Source: Azospirillum canadense | GTDB taxonomy: Bacteria; Pseudomonadota; Alphaproteobacteria; Azospirillales; Azospirillaceae | Assembly: GCF_025961225.1 (NCBI RefSeq) | Contig: NZ_JAOQNG010000001.1 | Coordinates: 1,153,001-1,217,000, forward strand | Direction: 5' to 3' | Length of the DNA: 64,000 nucleotides | Shown here: positions 48,204 through 55,937 of the stretch, one piece after another | Layout of the letters: every line of letters starts with the position of its first letter | Numbering within the stretch: the first letter of the stretch is position 1 | The notes under the pieces: model-generated | What the model saw: the letters and a program-made list of their open reading frames with translations, nothing else | Database searches by the model: none | Told to the model about the DNA's origin: nothing | Program-made: the position numbers and the translations under genes

Positions 48204-48623
48204 ATGAAGGCGCGCGTTGCGTGGGTTGACGGGAAGATGTTCGTCGGCGAGTCCGGCAGCGGGCATGCCGTGGTGATGGACGGCGCGCCGGAGGCGGGCG
48301 GGCGCAACCTGGGCATCCGGCCCATGGAGATGCTGCTGATCGGCATGGGCGGCTGCACCAGCTTCGACGTCGTCATGATCCTGGAGAAGGGCCGCCAGAC
48401 CATCACCGACTGCGTCGCGGAGATCGAGGCGGAGCGCGCCGACACCGATCCGAAGGTCTTCACCAAGATCCACGTGCACTTCGTCGTCACCGGCCGCGGC
48501 CTCGACGCCGGCAAGGTGGAGCGCGCCATCGCCCTGTCGGCGGAGAAATACTGCTCCGCCTCCATCATGCTGGGTGCCATGGCGACCATCACCCACGACT
48601 TCGAAATCCGCGAAGCGCCCTAA
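48204..48623 (+). CDS. OsmC/Ohr family protein (YhfA-like)
   Basis: 139 aa. OsmC fold with two conserved cysteines, in IGMGGCTSFDVVMIL and in ALSAEKYCSASIMLG. YhfA-type members lack a proven substrate; classical OsmC and Ohr reduce organic hydroperoxides using this Cys pair. AGGAGAG sits 9 bases before the ATG. Followed 64 bases later by the SDR gene. Confidence 0.87.
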   Translation: MKARVAWVDGKMFVGESGSGHAVVMDGAPEAGGRNLGIRPMEMLLIGMGGCTSFDVVMILEKGRQTITDCVAEIEAERADTDPKVFTKIHVHFVVTGRGLDAGKVERAIALSAEKYCSASIMLGAMATITHDFEIREAP

Positions 48624-48687
48624 ACGGAACCAGAGGGCGGGCCGGGGGTTGGCACAGCACAGGCTGCACAACCCGGGAGACCCGCTC

Positions 48688-49713
48688 ATGGTCCAGCATC
48701 GCCCCGTCGTCGTCGTCACCGGAGCGTCCGCCGGGGTCGGCCGGGCGACCGCGCTGGCCTTCGCCCGCGATTGGGGCGCCTCGCTCGGCCTGATCGCCCG
48801 CTCGGCCGAGGCGCTGGAGGAGGTGCGGGCGGAGGTGGAACGGCTCGGCGGGCGGGCGCTGGTCATCCCCGCCGATGTGGCCGACGCCGACGCGATGTTC
48901 GCCGCCGCCGACGCGGTCGAGCGGACGCTGGGACCCATCGAGGTCTGGGTCAACAACGCCATGGTCACGGTATTCGGGCGCGTGCGCGACCTGTCGCCGG
49001 AGGAACTGCGGCGCGTGACGGAGGTGACCTACCTCGGCTCCGCCCATGGTGCCATGGCGGCGCTGCACCACATGCAGAACCGCGACCGCGGGGTGATCGT
49101 CCAGGTGGGCTCGGCGTTGGCCTACCGCTCCATCCCGCTTCAGGCCGCCTATTGCGGGGCCAAGAGCGCCATCCGCGGCTTCATCGACAGCCTGCGCACG
49201 GAGCTGATCCACGACGGCAGCAACGTGCAGCTGACTATGGTGCAGCTTCCCGCGGTCAACACGCCGCAGTTCGACTGGGCGCGCAGCCACATGCCGCGCC
49301 GGGCCAAGCCGGTCGGCACCATCTACGACCCCGACGACATCGGCCGGGCCATCGTGCACGCCGCGGAGAATCCGAAGCGGGAGCACTGGCTGGGCTTCTC
49401 GACGGTGGAAGCGATCCTGGGCACCCACGCGCTGCCGGCCTTCGCCGACCACCAGGTCGCGACCATGGCCTTCGAGGGGCAGGAGACGGACGAGCCGGAA
49501 CGGCCCGGCCGCCCCGACAACCTGTTTGAGCCGGTGCGCCGCCTGCACCGCACGCACGGCCGCTTCCGCGACCAGGAGCATCGGCTCGCGCTGACCACCA
49601 CGGGCATGGCGGCGCGCGGCTTCGCCTTCCTGGCCGGGATGGCGGTGCTTGGCGGGATCGGTTACGCCGCGCGTGCGGCGCTGGCCCGCGACCGGACGGA
49701 GGTTATGGAGTGA
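48688..49713 (+). CDS. SDR family oxidoreductase with C-terminal extension
   Basis: 341 aa from ATG at 48688. Classical SDR core: VVVVTGASAGVGRATALAFA (TGxxxGxG), VWVNNAMVTVFG (NNA), and the catalytic AYCGAKSAIRGFIDSLR (YxxxK). The C-terminal ~90 residues add EHWLGFSTVEAILGTHALP and a hydrophobic segment GFAFLAGMAVLGGIGYAARAAL, a likely membrane anchor. Substrate unknown. Converges on the sugE gene with a slight overlap of the last 11 bases (49703-49713). Confidence 0.87.
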   Translation: MVQHRPVVVVTGASAGVGRATALAFARDWGASLGLIARSAEALEEVRAEVERLGGRALVIPADVADADAMFAAADAVERTLGPIEVWVNNAMVTVFGRVRDLSPEELRRVTEVTYLGSAHGAMAALHHMQNRDRGVIVQVGSALAYRSIPLQAAYCGAKSAIRGFIDSLRTELIHDGSNVQLTMVQLPAVNTPQFDWARSHMPRRAKPVGTIYDPDDIGRAIVHAAENPKREHWLGFSTVEAILGTHALPAFADHQVATMAFEGQETDEPERPGRPDNLFEPVRRLHRTHGRFRDQEHRLALTTTGMAARGFAFLAGMAVLGGIGYAARAALARDRTEVME

Positions 49714-50020
49714 CGAGCTTTAGGCCGACGATCCCGGCCATGATCAGGGCGATGCAGCCCAGCCGGACGGCGTCCGCCGACTCCCCGTAGAGTAGGATGC
49801 CCAGGATCACCGTGCCCACAGTGCCGACGCCGGTCCACACGGCGTAGGCGGTGCCGAGCGGCAGGCTTTTCAGCGCGAGCCCGAGCAGGCCGAGGCTGGC
49901 GACCATCGCGCCCAGGGTGAGGATCGTCGGGACAAGGCGGGTAAAGCCATCGGTCTGCTTCAGGCCGATGGCCCAGCCGACCTCGAACAGGCCGGCGAGG
50001 AACAGGATGCCCCAGGCCAC
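49703..50020 (-). CDS. gdx: SMR-family guanidinium exporter (SugE/Gdx type)
   Basis: 105 aa from the GTG at 50020 with GGAGG seven bases upstream. Four membrane helices. Glu13 in FLAGLFEVGWAIGLKQTDG is the essential proton/substrate site, and WAIGLK is the subgroup mark of SugE/Gdx rather than EmrE. Helix 3-4 region GTAYAVWTGVGTVGTVILGI is also typical. Gdx dimers swap guanidinium for protons. The guanidine-II-like hairpins just upstream support that substrate here. Confidence 0.9.
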   Translation of the reverse strand: MAWGILFLAGLFEVGWAIGLKQTDGFTRLVPTILTLGAMVASLGLLGLALKSLPLGTAYAVWTGVGTVGTVILGILLYGESADAVRLGCIALIMAGIVGLKLVTP

Positions 50021-50043
50021 GGGGGAACCTCCGAAACCATGGA

Positions 50044-50109
50044 GGCAGGGTCGTCCCCGCCGGGCTTCCCGTGCCGACGGGCGGCAACCGGGGGTGAGGT
50101 CGTCCTCAC
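50044..50109 (-). promoter_or_regulatory. Guanidine-II (mini-ykkC) riboswitch upstream of gdx
   Basis: On the minus strand two hairpins each carry the tetraloop ACGA. P1 is GTGAGG-ACGA-CCTCAC (50094-50109). P2 is GGCGGGG-ACGA-CCCTGCC (50044-50061, one G-T pair). The linker is 32 bases. Mini-ykkC RNAs are defined by two stem-loops with ACGR loops closed by GG/CC pairs, as here. The ribosome site lies about 11 bases beyond P2, so guanidine binding would affect initiation. The associated gene is the known target class. Confidence 0.85.
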
Positions 50110-50174
50110 GGGAAGGCCCTCGCATATGGGCACCGGGCCGTGGAGGTCAAGTCTATTCCCTCCGGCACATTCCC

Positions 50175-50387
50175 TCAGGCCCATTCCCAGTGGAAGCCGC
50201 TGTCCACCTCGCCCAGCACGGCGATCTCGCGGCGCGGGCAGCTGCGGTCGTGCAGCGGCAGGGGCTTGGCGGGGTCGGGCTGGCGCGTGTCGCGGGGCGG
50301 CTCAGCCTGGGAAACGAGGATGAGGGTCGTTGCGGGTCGGGCGGGGATACGGCGGGGCATGGCGTGGACCGGGGCTGGGGTGGACAT
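50175..50387 (-). CDS. Small hypothetical protein
   Basis: 70 aa. Strong GC preference in third codon positions, as in real genes here. N-terminus is Pro/Arg rich; the C-terminal half (SCPRREIAVLGEVDSGFHWEW) looks foldable. No known family. It reads leftward after the three-gene module with a 71-base gap and may belong to it or be independent. ATG at 50387; an inner ATG ten codons in is an alternative. Confidence 0.45.
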   Translation of the reverse strand: MSTPAPVHAMPRRIPARPATTLILVSQAEPPRDTRQPDPAKPLPLHDRSCPRREIAVLGEVDSGFHWEWA

Positions 50388-50458
50388 GTCCCGACGCTAC
50401 CGCCGGATCGAAACCGCCGCTGTTGCGTGGCCCACAGCCCAGGCGCTTTCCCGGTCCG

Positions 50459-51016
50459 TCAGGCGCGCCGGCGGGCCGCATCCGCGCCGGCGCCCCGCCC
50501 GCTGTCGAACAGCCGGCAGGTCGTGGCCGGGCCGACCTCGAACCCGCTGACGCGCGGGAAGCGCTGGGAGGCACGCTCCAGCGCCTCCCGCGCGGTGGTC
50601 GCGACCAGCAGGTAGGTCCGGCCGTCGCGCCATGCCGCGGTCATCCCCGCACCGCCGGGAAGCACATCGGGCGCGCGGCGGACAGGAACTTCCCAAATGG
50701 TGCCCGGCCGGGGCTCCAGCCGGGCGAAGACGTAGTAGCGCTCGACCGGCGCCTCCTGAAGCGTCTCGACCTGCCGTTCCAGGGCGTTGACGATGGTTTG
50801 CGCCTGCAGCAGCTGGTCGTCGACCCCGGCCAGCTGCTGCTGCGCGGCGTCGAGCTTGCCGGCGTCGTCCAGCAGTTGCTGGTTCAGCGCGCGCAGGTCC
50901 TTGTCCGCGGCCGACAGCCGCCCGCGCGCGGCCTTGATGCGGCGCTCGCCGGTGCGGTTGACGATGACGCTGCCGATCATCAGCAGGACCGCGATGTAGA
51001 TCAGGACCGCCGTCAC
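50459..51016 (-). CDS. Membrane-anchored coiled-coil protein, function unknown (module gene 3)
   Basis: 185 aa. One N-terminal helix (MTAVLIYIAVLLMIGSVIV) then a coiled coil at residues ~27-88 (ARGRLSAADKDLRALNQQLL, QLAGVDDQLLQAQTIVNALE). The C-terminal ~85 residues form a small alpha/beta domain with YYVFARLEPRPGTIWEVPV and YLLVATTAREALERASQRF. The same layout and a similar ATTA-EAL-QRF helix motif occur in the preceding gene. ATG overlaps its stop (ATGA). No family recognised. Confidence 0.7.
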   Translation of the reverse strand: MTAVLIYIAVLLMIGSVIVNRTGERRIKAARGRLSAADKDLRALNQQLLDDAGKLDAAQQQLAGVDDQLLQAQTIVNALERQVETLQEAPVERYYVFARLEPRPGTIWEVPVRRAPDVLPGGAGMTAAWRDGRTYLLVATTAREALERASQRFPRVSGFEVGPATTCRLFDSGRGAGADAARRRA

Positions 51017-51594
51017 GCCCCCATCTCCGCCCCAATCTCCATTCCCGTTTCCACGGCCGTCTCAGCCGCCGGGGCGCTGCGTTGCAGGCGGCCGGGCAGC
51101 AGGCCGGAGCGCAGGTTGAAGGCGCGCTGCACGGCGGCCATCGCCGCGTCGGGCGTGTCGGCCCAGACATGGGCAATATTGCGGCGGTCCCAGATCTCGC
51201 GGGCGAACACCATGCGGCGCTGGTCGAGGCGGTTGAAGTCCGGCGCGGTGCGCAGGTCGCACTCGAAGAGCAGGGCAGGGCCGTCCAGCTCGCCCAACTC
51301 GTGGATCATCTCCACCTTCGACGCCTTCAGCGACCGGATCATCCCCGTCAGCCGGGCGCGGTCGGCGATCAGCCGGTCTAGCGTGGCCTGCTGCAGGTCG
51401 GTGCGCGATTTCGTGTCCTCGATCCGGGCGTTCAGCTCCTTCAACTCGTCGGCCTTCGCCTGGATCCGCCGCCGCGTCAGCGCGGTGCGGCCGCTCGCGG
51501 CGGTGATCCGTGTGCCTTCATAGACGACCGACAGGCCGAGCGCGCCAAGGCCGAGCGCAAGGACGGACAGGGCGAAAACGTCGAGGGCGGCCAT
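51013..51594 (-). CDS. Membrane-anchored coiled-coil protein, function unknown (module gene 2)
   Basis: 193 aa from ATG at 51594. One N-terminal membrane helix (VFALSVLALGLGALGLSVVY), a coiled coil at residues ~35-95 (RRIQAKADELKELNARIEDT, LDRLIADRARLTGMIRSLKA), then ALLFECDLRTAPDFNRLDQR and the motif VWADTPDAAMAAVQRAFN, matching VATTAREALERASQRF of the next gene in position and pattern. A tail of alternating Glu/Met/Ala ends it. Likely a paralogue of module gene 3. The frame open upstream to 51975 is a shadow of module gene 1. Confidence 0.7.
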   Translation of the reverse strand: MAALDVFALSVLALGLGALGLSVVYEGTRITAASGRTALTRRRIQAKADELKELNARIEDTKSRTDLQQATLDRLIADRARLTGMIRSLKASKVEMIHELGELDGPALLFECDLRTAPDFNRLDQRRMVFAREIWDRRNIAHVWADTPDAAMAAVQRAFNLRSGLLPGRLQRSAPAAETAVETGMEIGAEMGA

Positions 51595-51607
51595 GCGCCG
51601 ATGCCCC

Positions 51608-52729
51608 TTACGACGCGCCGCGGGGCGTGTGCCCGGGGGTGTGCCGGGGGGTGTGGACATCCACGACCCCGGCCAGCGCGCGGCCCAGCCGCTTGGCGTC
51701 CATGGGCGAAAGGGGGCGTCCCGACGACAGCGCCGTGTCGAACAGCGTGCGCAGCCCATGGTCCAGGCCCCGCGCCTGGTCGGCGCGCATGGGCGGCACG
51801 CCGTTCGGCGCGGGCGGAACCGCGCCACCGCTGCTGCTGCCGGCCATCCACGCGACGGCGGCATCCACCAGGGGCAGCGGCAACAACGCGCGCAGCGCCG
51901 CGGCGAGCAGCGGGTCGTGGCGGGCGTACATCCCCGCCACGGCGTACAGGGCCATCGCGTCCGGCGGCATGCCACCGCCGGTCAGGACGCCGCGCACGCC
52001 CGCCAGCAGGTCTTCCACCTCCATGCCCGCGGCCGGGCCGGCGAGCCTCTGCCAAGCGGGCGCCACCCGCAGGGCGGTCGTCAGCGTCCTAAGGTCGGCG
52101 GCGACGAGCCTCCTGGTGGAATGCGGGTGGGCGGATTGCAGGTGGGCCGGGCGCCGCAGGGGCGACGCCTCGTCCGGCGCAACCGTGCCGCAGGCCGACC
52201 GCAGGTGTTCCTCGTTGGCATCGTCGAGGAAGGCGGCGAGCGCGCCGGGATCGCCCTGGAGGCCTTGCAGGATGGCCAGCGACCGCAGGCGCAGGAAGTC
52301 CGACCAGCGCGCCGCCTCGTCCGAGGCCAGCACCTCCTCCAGCGTGGCGTCGGTCAGCCGATCCTCGATGCAGGAGCGGATGGAGTCCGGCGCCGCGCCC
52401 ATGCGGCGGGACAGCGCCGTCCACCATCCGCCGAGGTCGCCGGCGTGGATCAGGCCGGGCGGCGGCACCGGGGCGCCGCGCAGCTCCGGGTCGCGCAGCA
52501 TCACCGGTTCAAGCCAGCGCTCCCACAGGCGGCGCGCATGATCCTCGCGGCGGCTCTTCAAAAGCTGGAGGAGCATCGCCCGCATCGGCGACGGCGGGCG
52601 GTCGGCCGCCGCGGACGCATTCCCGAGATGGGTGAGCAGCGTCGCGCGCGTCCGCCGGTCCAGGCGCAACAGGAGGCGGCGGACGGTGTCGTAACGACCG
52701 GCGCCGGCGGCTTTGGATTCCAGGCCCAT
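51608..52729 (-). CDS. Helical protein of unknown function (module gene 1)
   Basis: 373 aa, no signal peptide and no membrane helix, so probably cytosolic. Mostly helical, with repeated Leu/Arg-rich segments (TVRRLLLRLDRRTRATLLTH, MLLQLLKSRREDHARRLWER, LRLRSLAILQGLQGDPGALA). The middle has a stretch of short hydrophobic helices (DAMALYAVAGMYARHDPLLA). C-terminus has a His-Thr-Pro repeat (HTPRHTPGHTPRG). I do not recognise it. It begins the three-gene set; the next gene starts 13 bases after its stop. Confidence 0.65.
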   Translation of the reverse strand: MGLESKAAGAGRYDTVRRLLLRLDRRTRATLLTHLGNASAAADRPPSPMRAMLLQLLKSRREDHARRLWERWLEPVMLRDPELRGAPVPPPGLIHAGDLGGWWTALSRRMGAAPDSIRSCIEDRLTDATLEEVLASDEAARWSDFLRLRSLAILQGLQGDPGALAAFLDDANEEHLRSACGTVAPDEASPLRRPAHLQSAHPHSTRRLVAADLRTLTTALRVAPAWQRLAGPAAGMEVEDLLAGVRGVLTGGGMPPDAMALYAVAGMYARHDPLLAAALRALLPLPLVDAAVAWMAGSSSGGAVPPAPNGVPPMRADQARGLDHGLRTLFDTALSSGRPLSPMDAKRLGRALAGVVDVHTPRHTPGHTPRGAS

Positions 52730-52959
52730 CTCCGCTCCCCAATTTTGTGGAGAGAATAAACTAAATTATTAATACCTGGGTATGCTTCAATGATGATGAT
52801 CGGTAGCAATCCGCGACCTCTTTCAACCGGATGCGCTGATTTGTAACAAGTTGCGACGGCTCTGGACGGCGACACGCGGGTTCCGTATGGGCTAAATGGA
52901 GGGAGCCCGGCGTCGAACCCGTCCAGTCCGTCGCGGCGGGTCTCTCCGGGAGAGGGTGC

Positions 52960-54750
52960 ATGGGACAGCTGGAGGGCGACGGCCTGGACGACGAACCGCT
53001 GTTCGGACCCGGGGACGATTCCGACAACGGGCCCGCCGGGGGGTTCCGCATCGCGGAGCCCTGGCCGGTGCTGGTGGTCGACGACGACCCGCAGGTCCAC
53101 GCCATGACGGAAGTCCTGCTGCGCGACTTCGACTTCGAAGGCCGCCCCTTCGAGGTGATCAGCGCGCTGTCGGCCGCCTCGGCACGGTCGCTGCTGGCGG
53201 CCCGGCCGGACATTCCCGTCGCTCTTCTCGACGTCGTCATGGAAACCGACGACGCCGGGCTGCGCCTTGTGCGCACCATCCGCGAGGATCTCGGCAACCG
53301 CCGCATGCGCATCGTGCTGCGCACCGGCCAGCCCGGCCAGGCGCCGGAACGCGACGTGGTCGTCGCCTACGACATCAACGACTACAAGGCGAAGAGCGAG
53401 CTGACCGCGCAGCGTCTCTACACCACGCTGGTCAGCGCGCTGCGGGCGTGGCGCGACATCGTCACCATCGAGCGGCACCGGCAGGGGCTGGAGCGTATCC
53501 TCGCCGCCTCCGCCTCGCTGTTCGAGACGCGCTCCATGCGCGCGCTGGTGGAGGCGCTGGTGGACCAGCTCTCCCGGGTCGTGGACCATGGCGCCGGCGC
53601 GGTGCTCGCCTGCCGCATGGTCGACCGCGGCGACGGCAAGGCGCGCGCCACCGTGGTGTCCGGCTCCGGCCGGTTCGCCCGGCTGGTCGAGCGACCGGTC
53701 GCCGGGGCGCTGACGCCGGAACTGGCCGCGCTGGTGGTCAACGCCTTCGAAACGCAGGAGAGCAGCTTCGGCGCCGACCGCTGCATCCTGGCCTTCCGCA
53801 CGCGGGAGCACGGGACGACCGTCTTCGCCCTGGAACGGCCGGAACCCTACGCCGAAGACGACCACCGCCTGCTGGAACTGTTCTGCAACCGCGTGTCGAT
53901 CGGCTTCGACAACGTCTGCCTCTATGAGGACCTGATCGCGCTGAACCAGTCGCTGGAACGGCGGGTGGAGCAGCGGACGGCCGAACTGGCCGCCAACCAG
54001 GCCGCGCTGGTCGCCGCCAAGGAGCGGGTCGAGCGGTCGCTGGAGGCGGAGCTGAACGCCCGCGAGCGGCAGCGCCAGTTCGTCACCATGGTCAGCCACG
54101 AATTCCGCACGCCGCTGGCCATCATCGACAGCGCGGCGCAGATGCTGACCATGCGCGCCGAGCGCGTCGACCCGGAGGCGCTGGAGCGCCTGCGCGTCAT
54201 CCGCAGCAGCGTTCAGCGCCTGACCAGCCTGATCGACAGCCACATGACCGACGAGCGGATCCAGGCCGGGACCCTGTCGCTGCAACGGGCGCCGGTCGAT
54301 CCGGCGGAGCTTCTGCGCTCCGTCGCCGAACCCTTCCGCAGCGCCTATCCCGGCTGCGAGTTCCGGCTGGACCTGCACGACCTGCCGCCGGTCCTGATGG
54401 CCGACGGGCACCTGCTGGCAATGCTGTTCGGCAACCTGCTGAACAATGCCCTGAAATACTCCGACGGCGACTGCGCGGTGACTCTGCGTGGCCGTCTGGA
54501 ACGCGACCCTGCCGCCGGCGACCGGCTGGTGGTGGAGGTGATCGACCAGGGGCGCGGCATTCCGGAAAACGAGCTGCCGCTGCTGTTCGACCGGCATTTC
54601 CGCGGCGCCGGCTCCTCCGGCGTGCCCGGAACCGGCATCGGGCTGCACACGGTCCGTCAGGTCGTGCGGATGCACGGCGGCTCGATCGCCGTGGACAGCG
54701 TGGTGGGGAAGGGCAGCACCTTCCGCGTGCTGCTGCCCATGGACGGGTAG
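52960..54750 (+). CDS. Response-regulator/sensor kinase with DUF3369 domain
   Basis: 596 aa, no membrane helices. N-terminal REC domain (~36-160) with DDD acidic pocket (VLVVDDDPQVHAM) and Asp91 (LLDVVMETDDAG), then a DUF3369 domain (~170-330), a short coiled coil (~330-375), HisKA with His380 (MVSHEFRTPLAIID) and HATPase_c (~425-595: NLLNNALKYSDGD, VIDQGRGIPENELPLLFDRHF, GTGIGLHTVRQVVRMHGGS). DUF3369 is a GAF-like signal domain. The receiver ahead of the kinase lets an upstream kinase control this one. Confidence 0.92.
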   Translation: MGQLEGDGLDDEPLFGPGDDSDNGPAGGFRIAEPWPVLVVDDDPQVHAMTEVLLRDFDFEGRPFEVISALSAASARSLLAARPDIPVALLDVVMETDDAGLRLVRTIREDLGNRRMRIVLRTGQPGQAPERDVVVAYDINDYKAKSELTAQRLYTTLVSALRAWRDIVTIERHRQGLERILAASASLFETRSMRALVEALVDQLSRVVDHGAGAVLACRMVDRGDGKARATVVSGSGRFARLVERPVAGALTPELAALVVNAFETQESSFGADRCILAFRTREHGTTVFALERPEPYAEDDHRLLELFCNRVSIGFDNVCLYEDLIALNQSLERRVEQRTAELAANQAALVAAKERVERSLEAELNARERQRQFVTMVSHEFRTPLAIIDSAAQMLTMRAERVDPEALERLRVIRSSVQRLTSLIDSHMTDERIQAGTLSLQRAPVDPAELLRSVAEPFRSAYPGCEFRLDLHDLPPVLMADGHLLAMLFGNLLNNALKYSDGDCAVTLRGRLERDPAAGDRLVVEVIDQGRGIPENELPLLFDRHFRGAGSSGVPGTGIGLHTVRQVVRMHGGSIAVDSVVGKGSTFRVLLPMDG

Positions 54751-54932
54751 GCCCCGCAGATTGGGCGCGGCTTGGACGCAGTGTGGGCATGAACGCCGGT
54801 TGATCGGATGATGAGAAAGAATATGGCTCTTTTGTGTACGCAATGGGATAGTTGGTCCACGGCGTGGGTGGCGCGCCCAAAGGGCCGCCGATCGACCCAT
54901 CGCACTCCGACCTGAGGTTCGTGGAAGGCATC

Positions 54933-55484
54933 ATGCTTGCTGAGCAATACGCCGCCATCAAACGCGATCTCGACGACAAGGGGATCGTTTTCTCGTTCAG
55001 CGGGTATTTGTCCGAGGGAATTCTCTATTCGCTCGGCGAGGCGCTGCGCGAGAAGATGACGCTGGAGGAAACCGACGGCCCCACGGTGCGCCGGGTCTTC
55101 TCGGTCTTCGTGGAGCAGATGCAGAACATCATCCGCTATTCGGCGGAGAAGGTGACGGGCAGCACGGCGAAATCCGTGGAGCTGAGCGCCGGCATGGTCA
55201 TCATCGGCATGGAAGGCGGCAAGGTCTTCATCGTCTGCGGCAACACGGTGATCAACACCGACGTGCCGCGCCTCAGGGAACGGCTCGACTACCTGAAGGG
55301 CTTGGACAAGGACGCGATCAAGACCTACTACCGGGAGCAGCTGCGCGAGGCCCCGGAGGAGGGCAGCCGCGGCGCCAACATCGGCCTGATCGAGATCGCG
55401 CGCCGCGCCAGCGAGCCAATCGAATACGACTTCCACGCCATGGACGGAGAGCGGAGCTTCTTCTGTCTCAAGGTGCGGATCTGA
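54933..55484 (+). CDS. siaB: SiaB-family protein kinase
   Basis: 183 aa from ATG at 54933. GHKL-like fold with VFSFSGYLSEGILYSLGEALREKM, VRRVFSVFVEQMQNIIRYSAE (N-box like helix) and GANIGLIEIARRASEPIEYDFH (glycine loop and last strand), the pattern of SiaB/DUF6272. In Pseudomonas, SiaB phosphorylates SiaC and thereby blocks its activation of the diguanylate cyclase SiaD. SiaC-like is the next gene, 54 bases downstream. Confidence 0.85.
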   Translation: MLAEQYAAIKRDLDDKGIVFSFSGYLSEGILYSLGEALREKMTLEETDGPTVRRVFSVFVEQMQNIIRYSAEKVTGSTAKSVELSAGMVIIGMEGGKVFIVCGNTVINTDVPRLRERLDYLKGLDKDAIKTYYREQLREAPEEGSRGANIGLIEIARRASEPIEYDFHAMDGERSFFCLKVRI

Positions 55485-55538
55485 CGTCACCTCTTTGACT
55501 TCGGCTACCTGATAGCGGCTGTGGACACTCGGACGACT

Positions 55539-55937
55539 ATGGAACCCCTGAAAATCCCCGCCACCGGGCGCACGCCGGAGGTCGATTTCGATTTCGCGGC
55601 CGGCATCCTGCGTCTGAGCGGCGAGTCCTACCCCGACGACGTCGCCACCTTCTTCGGCCCGGTCTTCGCCGCCCTGCGGTCCTTCCTGGAGAAGCCCGGC
55701 GACCATCCGGTGCGCTTCGACATGGAGCTTCTGTACTTCAACAGCTCCAGCGCGAAGGCCCTGATGAACATCTTCCAGATGCTGGAGACGGCGGCGCGGG
55801 ACGGGCGCTCCATCGCGGTCACCTGGTGCTACGAGGAAAACGACGAGTCGATGCAGGAATTGGGCGAGGACTTCGCCGAAGATCTGCGGCACGTCGCCTT
55901 CACGCTGAAGCAAGTTCCGGCCGACGGGGCGTCATGA
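55539..55937 (+). CDS. siaC: SiaC-family regulatory phosphoprotein
   Basis: 132 aa from ATG at 55539 (a GTG at 55521 would add six residues). STAS-like fold (DUF1987): PEVDFDFAAGILRLSGESYPDD, FFGPVFAALRSFLEKPG, FDMELLYFNSSSAKALMNIF. Phosphosite is expected in YFNSSS; Pseudomonas SiaC has Thr in the second-last position of YFNTSS, here Ser. SiaB (kinase) is the gene before and a SiaA-type phosphatase is 2 kb away. Overlaps the next kinase gene by ATGA. Confidence 0.85.
   Translation: MEPLKIPATGRTPEVDFDFAAGILRLSGESYPDDVATFFGPVFAALRSFLEKPGDHPVRFDMELLYFNSSSAKALMNIFQMLETAARDGRSIAVTWCYEENDESMQELGEDFAEDLRHVAFTLKQVPADGAS

Noticed and set aside
52558..54900. Minus-strand open frame of 780 codons opposite the REC-DUF3369 kinase
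   Set aside because: Antisense to a kinase with complete REC, HisKA and HATPase motifs. No motifs are seen in the antisense product.
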